15,897 nucleotides of DNA from Chlorobiaceae bacterium (GCA_013336025.1 JAAXUM010000008.1:1-15897); one strand, 5' to 3'; shown: positions 7,929 through 15,216, counted from the first letter of the stretch. Notes: generated by a model from the sequence alone, not told the origin. Translations and numbers: made by a program.

Positions 7929-8750
7929 ATGCGAAAATTCAATTCACTTCTCGTCTTCGCTTTTTCTGTCCTTCTGACTCTCGGAGCCTGTGGTGACAAA
8001 AAGCAAAATCCGGATGCGACTTCGTCAGGAATCAGCAGCCCGTCTCTTCCTTTCGCTCAGCCCTTTGAAGGCGTGCTTACCATGAAGACGACCATTCCTG
8101 AAGCAGGTTCAACAGAGATGAAACTGTTTTTTGCAAAGGAGGGCGTTCGTACCGAGACCTCCTCAAATATCAAAGGGATGGCCTCCGGGATGCATATGGT
8201 TATGCTTTCACCATCCAAAACGCCGAACCTTCTCTATCTTCTCAATGAGAACGAAAAAACCTATACGGTGATCGATACTGATGAGATGAAAAAAGCTGTT
8301 GAGGGGATGAAGGATTCTGAAGGCAAAGACGATGCAATCATTGAAAATCTTGGAAAGGAAACCATGAATGGGTACTCGTGCACCCATGTTCGTATTACGC
8401 GCGGCAAGAATGTGATGGAGATGTGGGTATCGAAAGACATTCTTGATTATTTTACCTATGCAAGAATGCAGAGTGCAAAGGAGAAGGATATGCCGAAATT
8501 TGCCCAACGGATGAAAGATGCGGGTGTAGAGGGATTTCCTGTTAAAATCCTGCAGAACCAATCCGGCATTGTTACCGAGCTGGTCAATGTTGACAAGCAG
8601 AATCTTGATGCTTCATTGTTTGAGGTGCCTCCGGGATATGTGAAAACGGAATCACCGATGATGAACAATGCCATCCCCGGTAAACAGAGCAAGGAGATGG
8701 AGTCATTAATGAAGAAAATGCAGGAGAGAATGAAAAAAGAGAATCAGTAA
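7929..8750 (+). CDS. Lipoprotein with DUF4412-like domain
   Basis: A 273-aa protein with a lipoprotein signal peptide: basic MRKF, a hydrophobic core, and the lipobox LTLGAC ending at Cys21. The mature part begins with a flexible Ser/Pro/Asn linker and then a repeating beta pattern (FEGVLTMKTTIPEAGSTEMKLFF; NLLYLLNENEKTYTVID; MNGYSCTHVRITRGKNVMEMWVSKD) like the DUF4412 family of periplasmic beta-rich lipoproteins. Methionine and lysine are abundant, and the C-terminal about 25 residues form a charged helix. Function unknown; it may bind something hydrophobic in the periplasm, as LolA-like folds do, but that is a guess. A strong Shine-Dalgarno-like AGGAGGA (7896-7902) lies 26 nt upstream, too far for this ATG, which has only a weak GGA nearby. 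Confidence 0.85.
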   Translation: MRKFNSLLVFAFSVLLTLGACGDKKQNPDATSSGISSPSLPFAQPFEGVLTMKTTIPEAGSTEMKLFFAKEGVRTETSSNIKGMASGMHMVMLSPSKTPNLLYLLNENEKTYTVIDTDEMKKAVEGMKDSEGKDDAIIENLGKETMNGYSCTHVRITRGKNVMEMWVSKDILDYFTYARMQSAKEKDMPKFAQRMKDAGVEGFPVKILQNQSGIVTELVNVDKQNLDASLFEVPPGYVKTESPMMNNAIPGKQSKEMESLMKKMQERMKKENQ

Positions 8751-8889
8751 CAGATCAGTTCTCTTCCGGCGTTTTCATGGTTTTGACAGAGCCTTTACCT
8801 TTTCGTGTTGTTCTGATGCTTTTTTTTATGGTGTGGCTTGTTGGATTAACGCACGCTTTCTTTTTAAAAATTTCCAAAAATATACGTTC

Positions 8890-9957
8890 ATGAATCTTTT
8901 TATTAACGATTTACCCTGTGAGGCAGCGATTGGTCAGACGCTTGGCAAGGCTGCGAGGGTTAACCACAGTCATGTCGGTTATGTCTGTGCCGGTCAGGGT
9001 ATCTGCCAGGCCTGCTATGTTACTGTTCAGGAGGGAGCAGGCGCTCTTTCACCGCTTTCAGATGTTGAAAAAGCTTTTTTATCAGAACGTCAGATTACAG
9101 GCGGCGGACGTCTCGCATGTCAGGCTGTGATTGAAAGGGATGGCGTGGTGAAGGTGCTTTCACGTCCTGAGGAGGTAAGGAGAATGCTGTTCAATAATCC
9201 GATCGCACTGTTTGGTTATGGAGCTGAAATGGGCAGGGACACTGCGTCACGTATTCTGCCGGGTATTGCGAATCTTGCGGGACGGGCGGTCAGGGGAGAG
9301 CTTGGCGGAAAAAGCGCCTTGCCCGACCTTCTTGAGGGAGTCGGGGCTGCTTTTCAGCTTGCCATAACAACTGCTCCGAAGATGATTCCTTTCGGCGATC
9401 AGTTCAGGGCACTTCTCTCTATGCTTCCAATTCCGATTCCATTTCTGAATCAGACGCTTATTGCTGCAAAACCCGGGCTTGTTTCACTCCCGGTGAGTGT
9501 TTCCGGAACCTCACTTCCCTCAAAGTCACCTGTTCATGAAGCAGAGATCGAACATCCGGATCTTGCAGCTCTTGAGGGTATTTCCGAAGCACAGGCCCTC
9601 AGGTTGATTAAAGCGGGAATTAAGAGCCTTGATCAGCTTCTTCTCAAAGGTGTTGACCGGAAAGGACGAAAAATGCTTGCCGATGAGACCTCTCTCAGTG
9701 AAGATGAGGTTCTTACCCTTGTCAACAGGGCTGATCTTGCACGCATAAAGGGGATCGGTGTACACTACTCTGAACTGCTTGAAATAGCAGGGGTTGATAC
9801 GGTTCCTGAACTTGCCCAGCGCAATGCCGTCAATCTTATGCTGAAACTGCAGGACGTCAACAAATCGAAAAAACTCGTCCAGCAGCTTCCGACGGCAGAC
9901 CAGGTAAAAGATTGGGTTCAACAGGCTAAAAATCTTCGCCGGATGGTTACCTACTGA
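8890..9957 (+). CDS. CsmI/J/X-like [2Fe-2S] ferredoxin domain fused to a C-terminal helical repeat (DUF4332-like)
   Basis: A 355-aa protein in three parts. Residues 1-95 are a [2Fe-2S] ferredoxin of adrenodoxin type: C33-x5-C39-x2-C42-x34-C77, in GYVCAGQGICQACYV and GGRLACQ. The wording HVGYVCAGQGICQACYVTVQ, EKAFLSE and VVKVLSRPEEVRR matches the Fe-S domains of chlorosome envelope proteins CsmI, CsmJ and CsmX as I recall them. Residues about 100-195 are hydrophobic, glycine- and proline-rich (FNNPIALFGYGAEMGRD; LLSMLPIPIPF) and suit membrane or chlorosome-envelope association. Residues about 220-355 carry two helix-hairpin-helix-like repeats (LEGISEAQALRLIKAGI 228-244; IKGIGVHYSELLEIAGV 286-302) and a DUF4332-like end (LPTADQVKDWVQQAKNL). 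The ATG at 8890 gives the natural ferredoxin N-terminus. The protein may pass electrons for redox control of energy transfer; its exact Csm identity is unsettled. Confidence 0.8.
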   Translation: MNLFINDLPCEAAIGQTLGKAARVNHSHVGYVCAGQGICQACYVTVQEGAGALSPLSDVEKAFLSERQITGGGRLACQAVIERDGVVKVLSRPEEVRRMLFNNPIALFGYGAEMGRDTASRILPGIANLAGRAVRGELGGKSALPDLLEGVGAAFQLAITTAPKMIPFGDQFRALLSMLPIPIPFLNQTLIAAKPGLVSLPVSVSGTSLPSKSPVHEAEIEHPDLAALEGISEAQALRLIKAGIKSLDQLLLKGVDRKGRKMLADETSLSEDEVLTLVNRADLARIKGIGVHYSELLEIAGVDTVPELAQRNAVNLMLKLQDVNKSKKLVQQLPTADQVKDWVQQAKNLRRMVTY

Positions 9958-9958
9958 C

Positions 9959-10444
9959 ATGGATCAATCCATGCTGCTCTGGATTCTGGCCGGCGCACTT
10001 ATTGTCACCGGCTTTGCCGGACTGGTTATACCTGCGCTTCCGGGTATTGTTCTGGTGTTTGCCGGTCTGCTCCTTGCCGCATGGGCTGAAAATTTTGAAT
10101 TTATCGGGCCTGCAACCATAGCAGTGCTCTCTGTGCTGACAATTGTGGCCTATCTTGCGGATTTTGCCGCCGGGGCGCTTGGAGCGAAAAAGTTTGGCGC
10201 TGGCGGCTACGCAGTCAGTGGCGCGGCAATCGGCGCTTTAGGCGGTATGTTATTTGGTGTTCCGGGTATCATTATCGGGCCGTTTCTTGGCGCAGTAGCG
10301 GGTGAACTGATGGTCAGGAAAGATTTGCGTGCAGCCGGTCTTGCCGGTCTTGGCACCTGGATCGGTCTTGCCATTGGTGCTGCTTTCAAAGTTGCCATTG
10401 CCTTTGCCATGCTCGGCATCTTTGTTATCGTTCGGTTTTTGTAA
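9959..10444 (+). CDS. DUF456 family membrane protein
   Basis: A 161-aa, very hydrophobic, glycine- and alanine-rich integral membrane protein with about four or five helices. The opening LWILAGALIVTGFAGLVIPALPGIVLVF and the later ADFAAGALGAKKFGAGGYAVSG and GIIIGPFLGAVAGEL are typical of the DUF456 family, whose function is unknown. The start is one base after the stop of the ferredoxin fusion gene, so the two are almost certainly cotranscribed and probably translationally coupled, which links this protein to the membrane or chlorosome interface. Confidence 0.9.
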   Translation: MDQSMLLWILAGALIVTGFAGLVIPALPGIVLVFAGLLLAAWAENFEFIGPATIAVLSVLTIVAYLADFAAGALGAKKFGAGGYAVSGAAIGALGGMLFGVPGIIIGPFLGAVAGELMVRKDLRAAGLAGLGTWIGLAIGAAFKVAIAFAMLGIFVIVRFL

Positions 10445-10506
10445 ATTATTGCGACAGTGAACCGGGAAAATGCGGTACCGTCTTACAACATAAAGTATAA
10501 ACGATT

Positions 10507-10728
10507 ATGAGTGAACAACAACATCAGAATGAGCAGAAGGTGGTTGTGACCGATATCCGCATGCCTTTCTGGTCGATGGTCATGTTTATGGTCAAGTGGG
10601 TATTTGCCAGTATTCCTGCCCTGATTATTCTCTCTATTATCATGGGGATTATCATGGCCATTCTCACGACCCTGTTTGGAACCATCTGGGGTTTTCACGG
10701 TCTGTTCCAGCAGGGCCCGACATTCTGA
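10507..10728 (+). CDS. Small membrane protein, conserved but uncharacterised
   Basis: A 73-aa protein. A polar N-terminus (MSEQQHQNEQKVVVTDI) is followed by MPFWSMVMFMVKWVFASIPA and a long hydrophobic stretch to residue about 62, giving one or two transmembrane helices. The 'VVVxDIxMPFWSMVxFMVKW' wording is one I associate with small conserved hypothetical membrane proteins in several phyla; no function is known to me. It follows the DUF456 gene by 62 nt and precedes the DUF1353-like lipoprotein gene by 52 nt. Confidence 0.8.
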   Translation: MSEQQHQNEQKVVVTDIRMPFWSMVMFMVKWVFASIPALIILSIIMGIIMAILTTLFGTIWGFHGLFQQGPTF

Positions 10729-10780
10729 CAACAGAATCCGGTGCGGAGAACAACCCCTTGCCGGCAGAGGAGACGTTGAT

Positions 10781-11353
10781 ATGAAGAGCCTTATTCTCGC
10801 CATGTTTTTTCTGTTTTTATCGGGCTGCGGTGCAAGCTGGCACTACAGTAATACCGGGACCGGTACCCTCAAGGGGAAAGTTCTTGTTCAGTGGATAGCG
10901 CCCGATCAGTTCATGTTTATTCCAGATGATTCCGATCCGCTGACCTTTACAAGGAGTAACGGCTCCGTTATCAAACCTGAAAAAATGTTTACCGATGGAG
11001 GATCGATTCCAAGGCCCATGTGGGCTTTCAGAAACTACTCCCCGTGGGGTTATGCTCCGGCGTTCATGATACATGACTGGCTCTTTGTCATGAAGCAGTG
11101 TCGGCTTCCGGGCTATGAACAGTATAATCACCGGATAGCTGCGGATATAATGGCCGAAGTGATGAAAACGCTGATGGAGGATCCCCGTTACGGAGGAAGA
11201 AATAAACTGGTGCACTACAGCATGTACAAGGCGGTAAGCTCTTCAATAGCTGAAGAGAGCTGGGAGAACGGCGCATGTCATCAGCCGGGAGATCGCTCAA
11301 TTGATGCATTTGCCAAAAACCCCCGAATGGAGTATCTCATAACGTTTCCATAA
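10781..11353 (+). CDS. DUF1353-like lipoprotein
   Basis: A 190-aa protein with a lipoprotein signal peptide (MKSLILAMFFLFLSGC, lipidated Cys16). The mature domain has the DUF1353 landmarks TDGGSIPRPMW (71-81) and HDW (98-100) followed by a helical region with YNHRIAADIMAEVM. The family is found in phages and bacterial envelopes and is uncharacterised; the conserved HDW has been taken as a possible catalytic or metal site, but I know of no proof. The ATG at 10781 has a good Shine-Dalgarno (AGAGGAG about 8 nt upstream) and starts the signal peptide; longer in-frame starts would put about 35 unrelated residues ahead of it. Last gene of the ferredoxin cluster. Confidence 0.87.
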   Translation: MKSLILAMFFLFLSGCGASWHYSNTGTGTLKGKVLVQWIAPDQFMFIPDDSDPLTFTRSNGSVIKPEKMFTDGGSIPRPMWAFRNYSPWGYAPAFMIHDWLFVMKQCRLPGYEQYNHRIAADIMAEVMKTLMEDPRYGGRNKLVHYSMYKAVSSSIAEESWENGACHQPGDRSIDAFAKNPRMEYLITFP

Positions 11354-11417
11354 TCGACAGACCGGCCGGTTCTCTGCTCCGTTTATGCCTGTGCAGTCAT
11401 CCTTCATTTTTTGATAA

Positions 11418-11423
11418 TATAAT
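11418..11423 (+). promoter_or_regulatory. Possible -10 box for the aminotransferase gene
   Basis: A perfect TATAAT lies 11 nt before the ATG at 11435, predicting a start near 11430 and a leader of only about 5 nt. No acceptable -35 lies 16-18 nt upstream, so this may be chance in an AT-rich spot. Confidence 0.3.
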
Positions 11424-11434
11424 GTTCTGAATTC

Positions 11435-12592
11435 ATGACTCTTTCGCTGAGCGATCGCCATGGTTGTGTTCTGCAGTCGGAGATTCGCAATATGTCTATC
11501 GAATGCGCCCGTCGAGGCGGCATCAATCTTTCGCAGGGGGTTTGCGATACGCCTGTTCCTGCATCTGTTCTGCAAGGCGCCGGAGATGCCTTGACAACGG
11601 GGATCAACACCTACACCCACTATGCCGGTCTGCCGGAACTGCGCAGGGCGATTGCGCTCAAGCAGGAGCGCTTTTCAGGTATGAAACCCGATCCTCAAAC
11701 CGAGATCATTGTAAGCGCAGGAGCAACCGGTGCACTATACTGTGCTTTTCAGGCGCTGCTCAATCCGGGAGACGAGATTATTGTTTTCGAACCGTTTTAT
11801 GGATACCATATCAGTACGCTCCAGGCAGCTGAAGCTGTACCGGTCTATCTTTCCCTGAAGGCACCGGACTGGGCGTTCAGCTGGCAAGATCTTGAGTCGC
11901 TCGTTACTTCCCGCACAAGGGGGATAATCGTCAATACTCCAGCCAACCCTTCCGGAAAGGTTTTCTCCTTTGCTGAGCTTGAGCTGGTTGCGGCTTTTGC
12001 TGAACGGTACGACCTTTTTGTGTTTACGGATGAAATTTACGAGCATTTTCTCTATGGAGGACTTCATCACCACTCATTTGCCTCATTGCCGGGTATGCAG
12101 TCGCGCACCATTACGGTGTCGGGAGTATCCAAGACCTTCAGTGTAACCGGATGGCGGATAGGTTATGTGATTGCTGATGCAAAATGGGCGCAGGCGATCG
12201 GCTATTTCAATGACCTCATCTACGTTTGTGCGCCAGCTCCTTTGCAGGCAGGGGTGGCAAACGGATTGCTTGTGCTCGGCGATGAGTATTATCGCAAGCT
12301 CTCCACTGAATATCAGGCAAAACGCGACCGTTTTTGCGAAGCTCTTTCTCTGGCAGGCCTTTATCCGTTTATTCCGGACGGAGCATATTATGTGCTTGCT
12401 GATGTATCCCGTCTTCCTGGAACGACAAGCAAGGAACGGGCGATGCACATTCTCCATACCACCGGGGTAGCATCAGTACCTGGCAGCGCTTTTTTCCATG
12501 ATTCCGGCGGGGAAGATGTTGTTCGATTCTGTTTTGCCAAGGATGATGCGGTGCTTTTTGATGCTGCCGAACGTCTTCAGATGCTGCGATGA
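11435..12592 (+). CDS. Class I/II PLP-dependent aminotransferase
   Basis: A 385-aa fold-type I aminotransferase of the aspartate aminotransferase superfamily. Substrate-side N-terminus INLSQGVCDTPVP (30-42), cofactor phosphate region SAGATGALY (94-102), N171 in NTPANPSGK, D199 in VFTDEIYEH, the Schiff-base lysine K233 in SGVSKTFSVTGWRIGY, and substrate-carboxylate R364 in VRFCFA are all present. It should transfer amino groups from an amino acid to a 2-oxo acid. The pattern is nearest the broad group of aspartate, kynurenine and methionine aminotransferases (IaspAT/YbdL-like), and the substrate cannot be read from the sequence. The ATG at 11435 keeps the N-terminal helix; an ATG at 11492 would remove it. 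The gap to the next gene (12639) is 46 nt. Confidence 0.93.
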   Translation: MTLSLSDRHGCVLQSEIRNMSIECARRGGINLSQGVCDTPVPASVLQGAGDALTTGINTYTHYAGLPELRRAIALKQERFSGMKPDPQTEIIVSAGATGALYCAFQALLNPGDEIIVFEPFYGYHISTLQAAEAVPVYLSLKAPDWAFSWQDLESLVTSRTRGIIVNTPANPSGKVFSFAELELVAAFAERYDLFVFTDEIYEHFLYGGLHHHSFASLPGMQSRTITVSGVSKTFSVTGWRIGYVIADAKWAQAIGYFNDLIYVCAPAPLQAGVANGLLVLGDEYYRKLSTEYQAKRDRFCEALSLAGLYPFIPDGAYYVLADVSRLPGTTSKERAMHILHTTGVASVPGSAFFHDSGGEDVVRFCFAKDDAVLFDAAERLQMLR

Positions 12593-12638
12593 GCGGAGCG
12601 TGCACTCTTTTTTTTATCAACAAAACTCCCGGATCGCA

Positions 12639-13481
12639 ATGGTTCATATAAACAGGTATGTTACATCCACCCTGAAGCTGTTCAGTGTGTTGTTCTTTGC
12701 TCTTTCGCTTAGCGCCTGCTTCGATTTCAGTACTGTTGTCAGTGTCAGGCCGGATGGAACCGGTACGGTGACGGAACGATTCCTGATAAGTAAAGCTTCA
12801 TTCAAAGAGATGCATGCACCCTCTGAAGGTGATCAAAAAGGTAAGCCTGCCGAAATGCCGGATAAGGCTGAACTTGAAAAGAGTGCCCGTAAGCTCGGTG
12901 AAGGGGTACGTTTGCTTTCGGTAAGTCCTCTTGTAACCAAAAGTCACGAAGGATATGAAGCACTCTATGCATTCACGGATATCAACAAGCTTCAGATCAG
13001 TCGCAACCCTGATGTTGCCGGTTCTGCCGATACCTCGTCCGGAACAGAAACCCGAAAACAGAAAAAGCAGTATGTCCGGTTCAGGCTGACAGAGGGCACT
13101 CCATCAAGACTTTTGATTTCGCTTGATCAGGAGCAGAATATCCCGTCAGCAGGATCCTCTTCGGCAACTTCTCCTGCGGCAATTTCCGAACAAGGTGAGA
13201 TGATGACGAATATTATGAAAGAATTTTTCAAAGGGATGCACGTATTTCTTGCGGTCGATATTGACGGCACTCTTCTTGGCACCAATGCAACGTATAGAAC
13301 AGACAAGCGGGTAACGCTCATGGATGTGGATTTTGACAAACTGATGGCCAATTCCAGGCAGTTCGCTGCTTTTACTGCGCTTCCCCCTGACTCTTCTCCT
13401 GAAACGATGCAGAAAATACTTGAAAAAATTCCGGGGATAAAAGTTGAAAGTAAAACCAAAATTGATATTACCTTTCAATAA
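12639..13481 (+). CDS. Putative lipoprotein, function unknown
   Basis: A 280-aa protein with a signal peptide and lipobox (LFFALSLSAC, Cys27). The mature part opens DFSTVVSVRPDGTGTVTERFLIS, a beta-rich start common to several uncharacterised bacterial lipoproteins that report on quantities in 'RxDGSG' style repeats. A low-complexity Ser/Ala/Thr/Glu linker follows (about 180-195), and the C-terminal half is rich in short beta strands and contains AVDIDGTLLGTNATY. I do not recognise a named domain. The ATG at 12639 is chosen because the signal peptide begins there; an upstream in-frame extension overlaps the aminotransferase gene and has no signal sequence. Confidence 0.8.
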   Translation: MVHINRYVTSTLKLFSVLFFALSLSACFDFSTVVSVRPDGTGTVTERFLISKASFKEMHAPSEGDQKGKPAEMPDKAELEKSARKLGEGVRLLSVSPLVTKSHEGYEALYAFTDINKLQISRNPDVAGSADTSSGTETRKQKKQYVRFRLTEGTPSRLLISLDQEQNIPSAGSSSATSPAAISEQGEMMTNIMKEFFKGMHVFLAVDIDGTLLGTNATYRTDKRVTLMDVDFDKLMANSRQFAAFTALPPDSSPETMQKILEKIPGIKVESKTKIDITFQ

Positions 13482-13628
13482 CAAGAGTACGACAGGGCAG
13501 CTTTTTTATTTGTTCCGCAGTTTGATTGCTCTGTTGTTCTGATGTATCGGGACTCCATCCTCCGTTCACGACAGTAAACAGGGGGATGCCCGGGGCATGT
13601 ATTTTGTAATCAAATCAGTAAAAGAGCT

Positions 13629-13820
13629 ATGAACATCATCGAAACGGTGCCGATTCAATGTCCCTATTGTGGTGAGGTGGTGGAAATGCAGATTGACTGT
13701 TCAGAAGGAGATCAGGAGTATATTGAGGATTGTGAGGTATGCTGCCATCCGCTCAGGATTATTGTTACGGTAGGGGTAACCCGGATTCCAACAGTGACGG
13801 TTCTTGGCGAAGACCAGTAG
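13629..13820 (+). CDS. CPxCG-type cysteine-rich small protein
   Basis: A 63-aa protein with C11-P-Y-C14-G, Cys24 and C35-E-V-C38-C39. This matches the Cys_rich_CPXG family of small zinc-binding proteins, widespread and uncharacterised. It opens MNIIETVPIQCPYCGE, the normal family N-terminus. The 147-nt gap upstream of it (13482-13628) suggests its own promoter, though none is clear. An intrinsic terminator begins at its stop codon. Confidence 0.9.
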   Translation: MNIIETVPIQCPYCGEVVEMQIDCSEGDQEYIEDCEVCCHPLRIIVTVGVTRIPTVTVLGEDQ

Positions 13821-13844
13821 TTGGTCAACTGGTCAGGTTTTTTT
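13812..13844 (+). terminator. Intrinsic terminator after the CPxCG gene
   Basis: GACCAGT (13812-13818) pairs with ACTGGTC (13828-13834) around a 9-nt loop, followed by AGG and seven T residues. The stem begins in the last codons of the gene and includes the stop codon's first base. Confidence 0.75.
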
Positions 13845-13866
13845 CGCCGGGAAGGGGTGTTGCAAC

Positions 13867-13912
13867 AAAAAAGGCACCGCTCAAATCCTGCTGAGGATGA
13901 TGAGCGGTGCCT
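13867..13912 (-). terminator. Strong intrinsic terminator of rnpB
   Basis: A perfect 12-bp stem (AGGCACCGCTCA at 13872-13883 with TGAGCGGTGCCT at 13901-13912) has a smaller ATCCT/AGGAT stem inside its loop. On the minus strand it is followed by six T residues, so it ends transcripts coming from rnpB. It lies 11 nt beyond the 3' end of the mature RNA. Confidence 0.9.
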
Positions 13913-13923
13913 CAAAAATAATA

Positions 13924-14338
13924 AAGCCAAAACCGAAGCTGTAAGCCGAATTCTGTGAATTATCCGGAAAACCGGATAAAACTGCAGCCATTTATCTGAT
14001 GCGACTTACCCGAAAGCTCTCTTCCGAAGAAGAATTGAGCGGGCAGCTCTCTTTCCATAAAGGAAAAGCATTCCTATTTAGCCTTGCTTCGGGGAGGTTT
14101 GCCAAGCACATTTCATTTCTGAAATGCCTGGTGGTCTCTTACACCGCCTTTTCACCCTTACTCCGGTTTCCCGGAGCGGTTTTTTTTCTGTTGCACTGTC
14201 TGTGACAGACGGTTTGCACCGCTGTCCCCGGGCTTGAGTCAGAAAGACTCTCGACCGGCACCCTGCCCTGTGAAGTTCGGACTTTCCTCTGCATAACCTT
14301 TCGTTATACAGCGACTGCACACTTGCGGTTTCAGCTTT
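13924..14338 (-). ncRNA. rnpB: RNase P RNA (bacterial type A)
   Basis: The catalytic RNA subunit of RNase P, which matures tRNA 5' ends. On the minus strand the universal core is clear: GAGGAAAGTCCGAAC followed by ACAGGGCAGGGTGCCGG (about 14289-14255), the middle GTAAGAGACCACC region, and the 3' core ACAGAATTCGGCTTAC (13956-13941). The ends pair as helix P1: AAGCTGAAACCG (14337-14326) with CGGTTTTGGCTT (13935-13924), allowing two G-U pairs, which fixes the ends to within a few bases. Length is about 415 nt. The gene starts 48 nt after the zinc-ribbon protein gene on the same strand; I found no convincing promoter in that gap, so read-through is possible. Open reading frames crossing this region are not genes. 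Confidence 0.97.
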
Positions 14339-14385
14339 ATAAAAAAATCTTCAGTAAACGAGAACATTCAATTGCTGAAAAAAAT

Positions 14386-15186
14386 TCAGTCGGCAGCTTC
14401 ATCAAAAAGCCGCTCATGCACAACAATTCGCCCGCATGACTCACAAAGATAGAATCCTCCCTGAACAATCATGGTGTGACGGTTGGTTGGCACCCTTGTA
14501 TTGCATCCTGAACAGGCATTTCGGTTGAGTTTTACAACGGCATTCTGTAACGTACCGCTTCTGAGATGATCATATTTATCGATCAGCCGGTGCGCTTCCT
14601 TTTCAATATGGAGTCGCTGGGCGCTGATTTTCAGTCTCAGGCTCTCTACTTCATCAGCAGTTTCTATAACGATACCGTTCAGTTCATCTTTTTTCAGGTC
14701 AACCTGCTTTGTGAGATCTTCAAGCTGTTGCTTGAGGACATCGTCCGGAATCATATCTTCTGCAATCTCATCGTAACGGTTCTCATTGATAAGCTGGCGA
14801 CCCTTCTGATGCGTTTCCTGAGTGCGCTGTTCAGCATGAGCTATATCCTGAAGCTGAATTTCCCCCTGGGCGATCTCTTTTTCTTCATACTCGATCTGCT
14901 TTGAGAGAGCATCGTACTCCTTGTTGTTGCGGGCAAGGGTCTGCTTTTCCTTGAATGTGAGAATTTTGTGTTTGCACTCACTGATGGCCTCAAGAAGATG
15001 GAGCTTCTGTTTGGAGTGTTCGTCAGCGACTTTTTTTCTTGCTTCTATCTGGCGTTTGGTAAAAGCAAGGTCCTCTTCAAGTGCATTGATCTCCTCGGGC
15101 AGACCTTTCTGAAGACTGACAATGTTTTCCATCAAATTGTCAAGGTGCTGAAGCCTGACAAGAAGGTTGATTTTTGTATGATCCAC
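14386..15186 (-). CDS. Coiled-coil C4-type zinc-ribbon protein (CT398/CdsZ family)
   Basis: A 266-aa protein. Residues about 10-210 form a long antiparallel coiled coil rich in Glu, Lys, Gln and Leu. The C-terminus has a zinc ribbon with C225-x2-C228 and C248-x2-C251 (NACSGCNTRVP and YLCESCGRIVV). This is the widespread 'C4-type zinc ribbon domain' family, whose chlamydial member CT398/CdsZ is structurally known; it has been linked to secretion and sigma-54 partners there, but in non-flagellated phototrophs the role is unknown. Translation most likely starts at the GTG at 15186, with AAAGG five bases upstream. It is preceded by a TATAAT and a terminator that ends the tRNA-Leu unit. Confidence 0.9.
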   Translation of the reverse strand: MDHTKINLLVRLQHLDNLMENIVSLQKGLPEEINALEEDLAFTKRQIEARKKVADEHSKQKLHLLEAISECKHKILTFKEKQTLARNNKEYDALSKQIEYEEKEIAQGEIQLQDIAHAEQRTQETHQKGRQLINENRYDEIAEDMIPDDVLKQQLEDLTKQVDLKKDELNGIVIETADEVESLRLKISAQRLHIEKEAHRLIDKYDHLRSGTLQNAVVKLNRNACSGCNTRVPTNRHTMIVQGGFYLCESCGRIVVHERLFDEAAD

Positions 15187-15203
15187 TACGACCTTTGTTT
15201 TGG

Positions 15204-15209
15204 ATTATA
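15204..15209 (-). promoter_or_regulatory. Possible -10 box for the zinc-ribbon protein gene
   Basis: TATAAT reads on the minus strand (15209-15204) and predicts a start near 15197, leaving an 11-nt leader with AAAGG before the GTG. There is no good -35; the expected place lies within the upstream terminator stem. Confidence 0.4.
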
Positions 15210-15216
15210 AAAGCAT

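Noticed and set aside
8751..8889. TTGACA at 8783-8788 as a promoter for the ferredoxin fusion gene
   Set aside because: The expected -10 position reads TGTTGT, which is a poor match.
10781..11353. Prophage remnant suggested by the DUF1353-like gene
   Set aside because: DUF1353 occurs in phages, but this copy has a lipoprotein signal and no other phage gene is nearby.
12607..12616. T-run after the aminotransferase gene as a terminator
   Set aside because: The preceding GAG/CTC pairing is only three bases, too weak for an intrinsic terminator.
13999..14320. Open frames on both strands within the RNase P RNA
   Set aside because: The region is fully explained by rnpB, including its conserved core and P1 helix.
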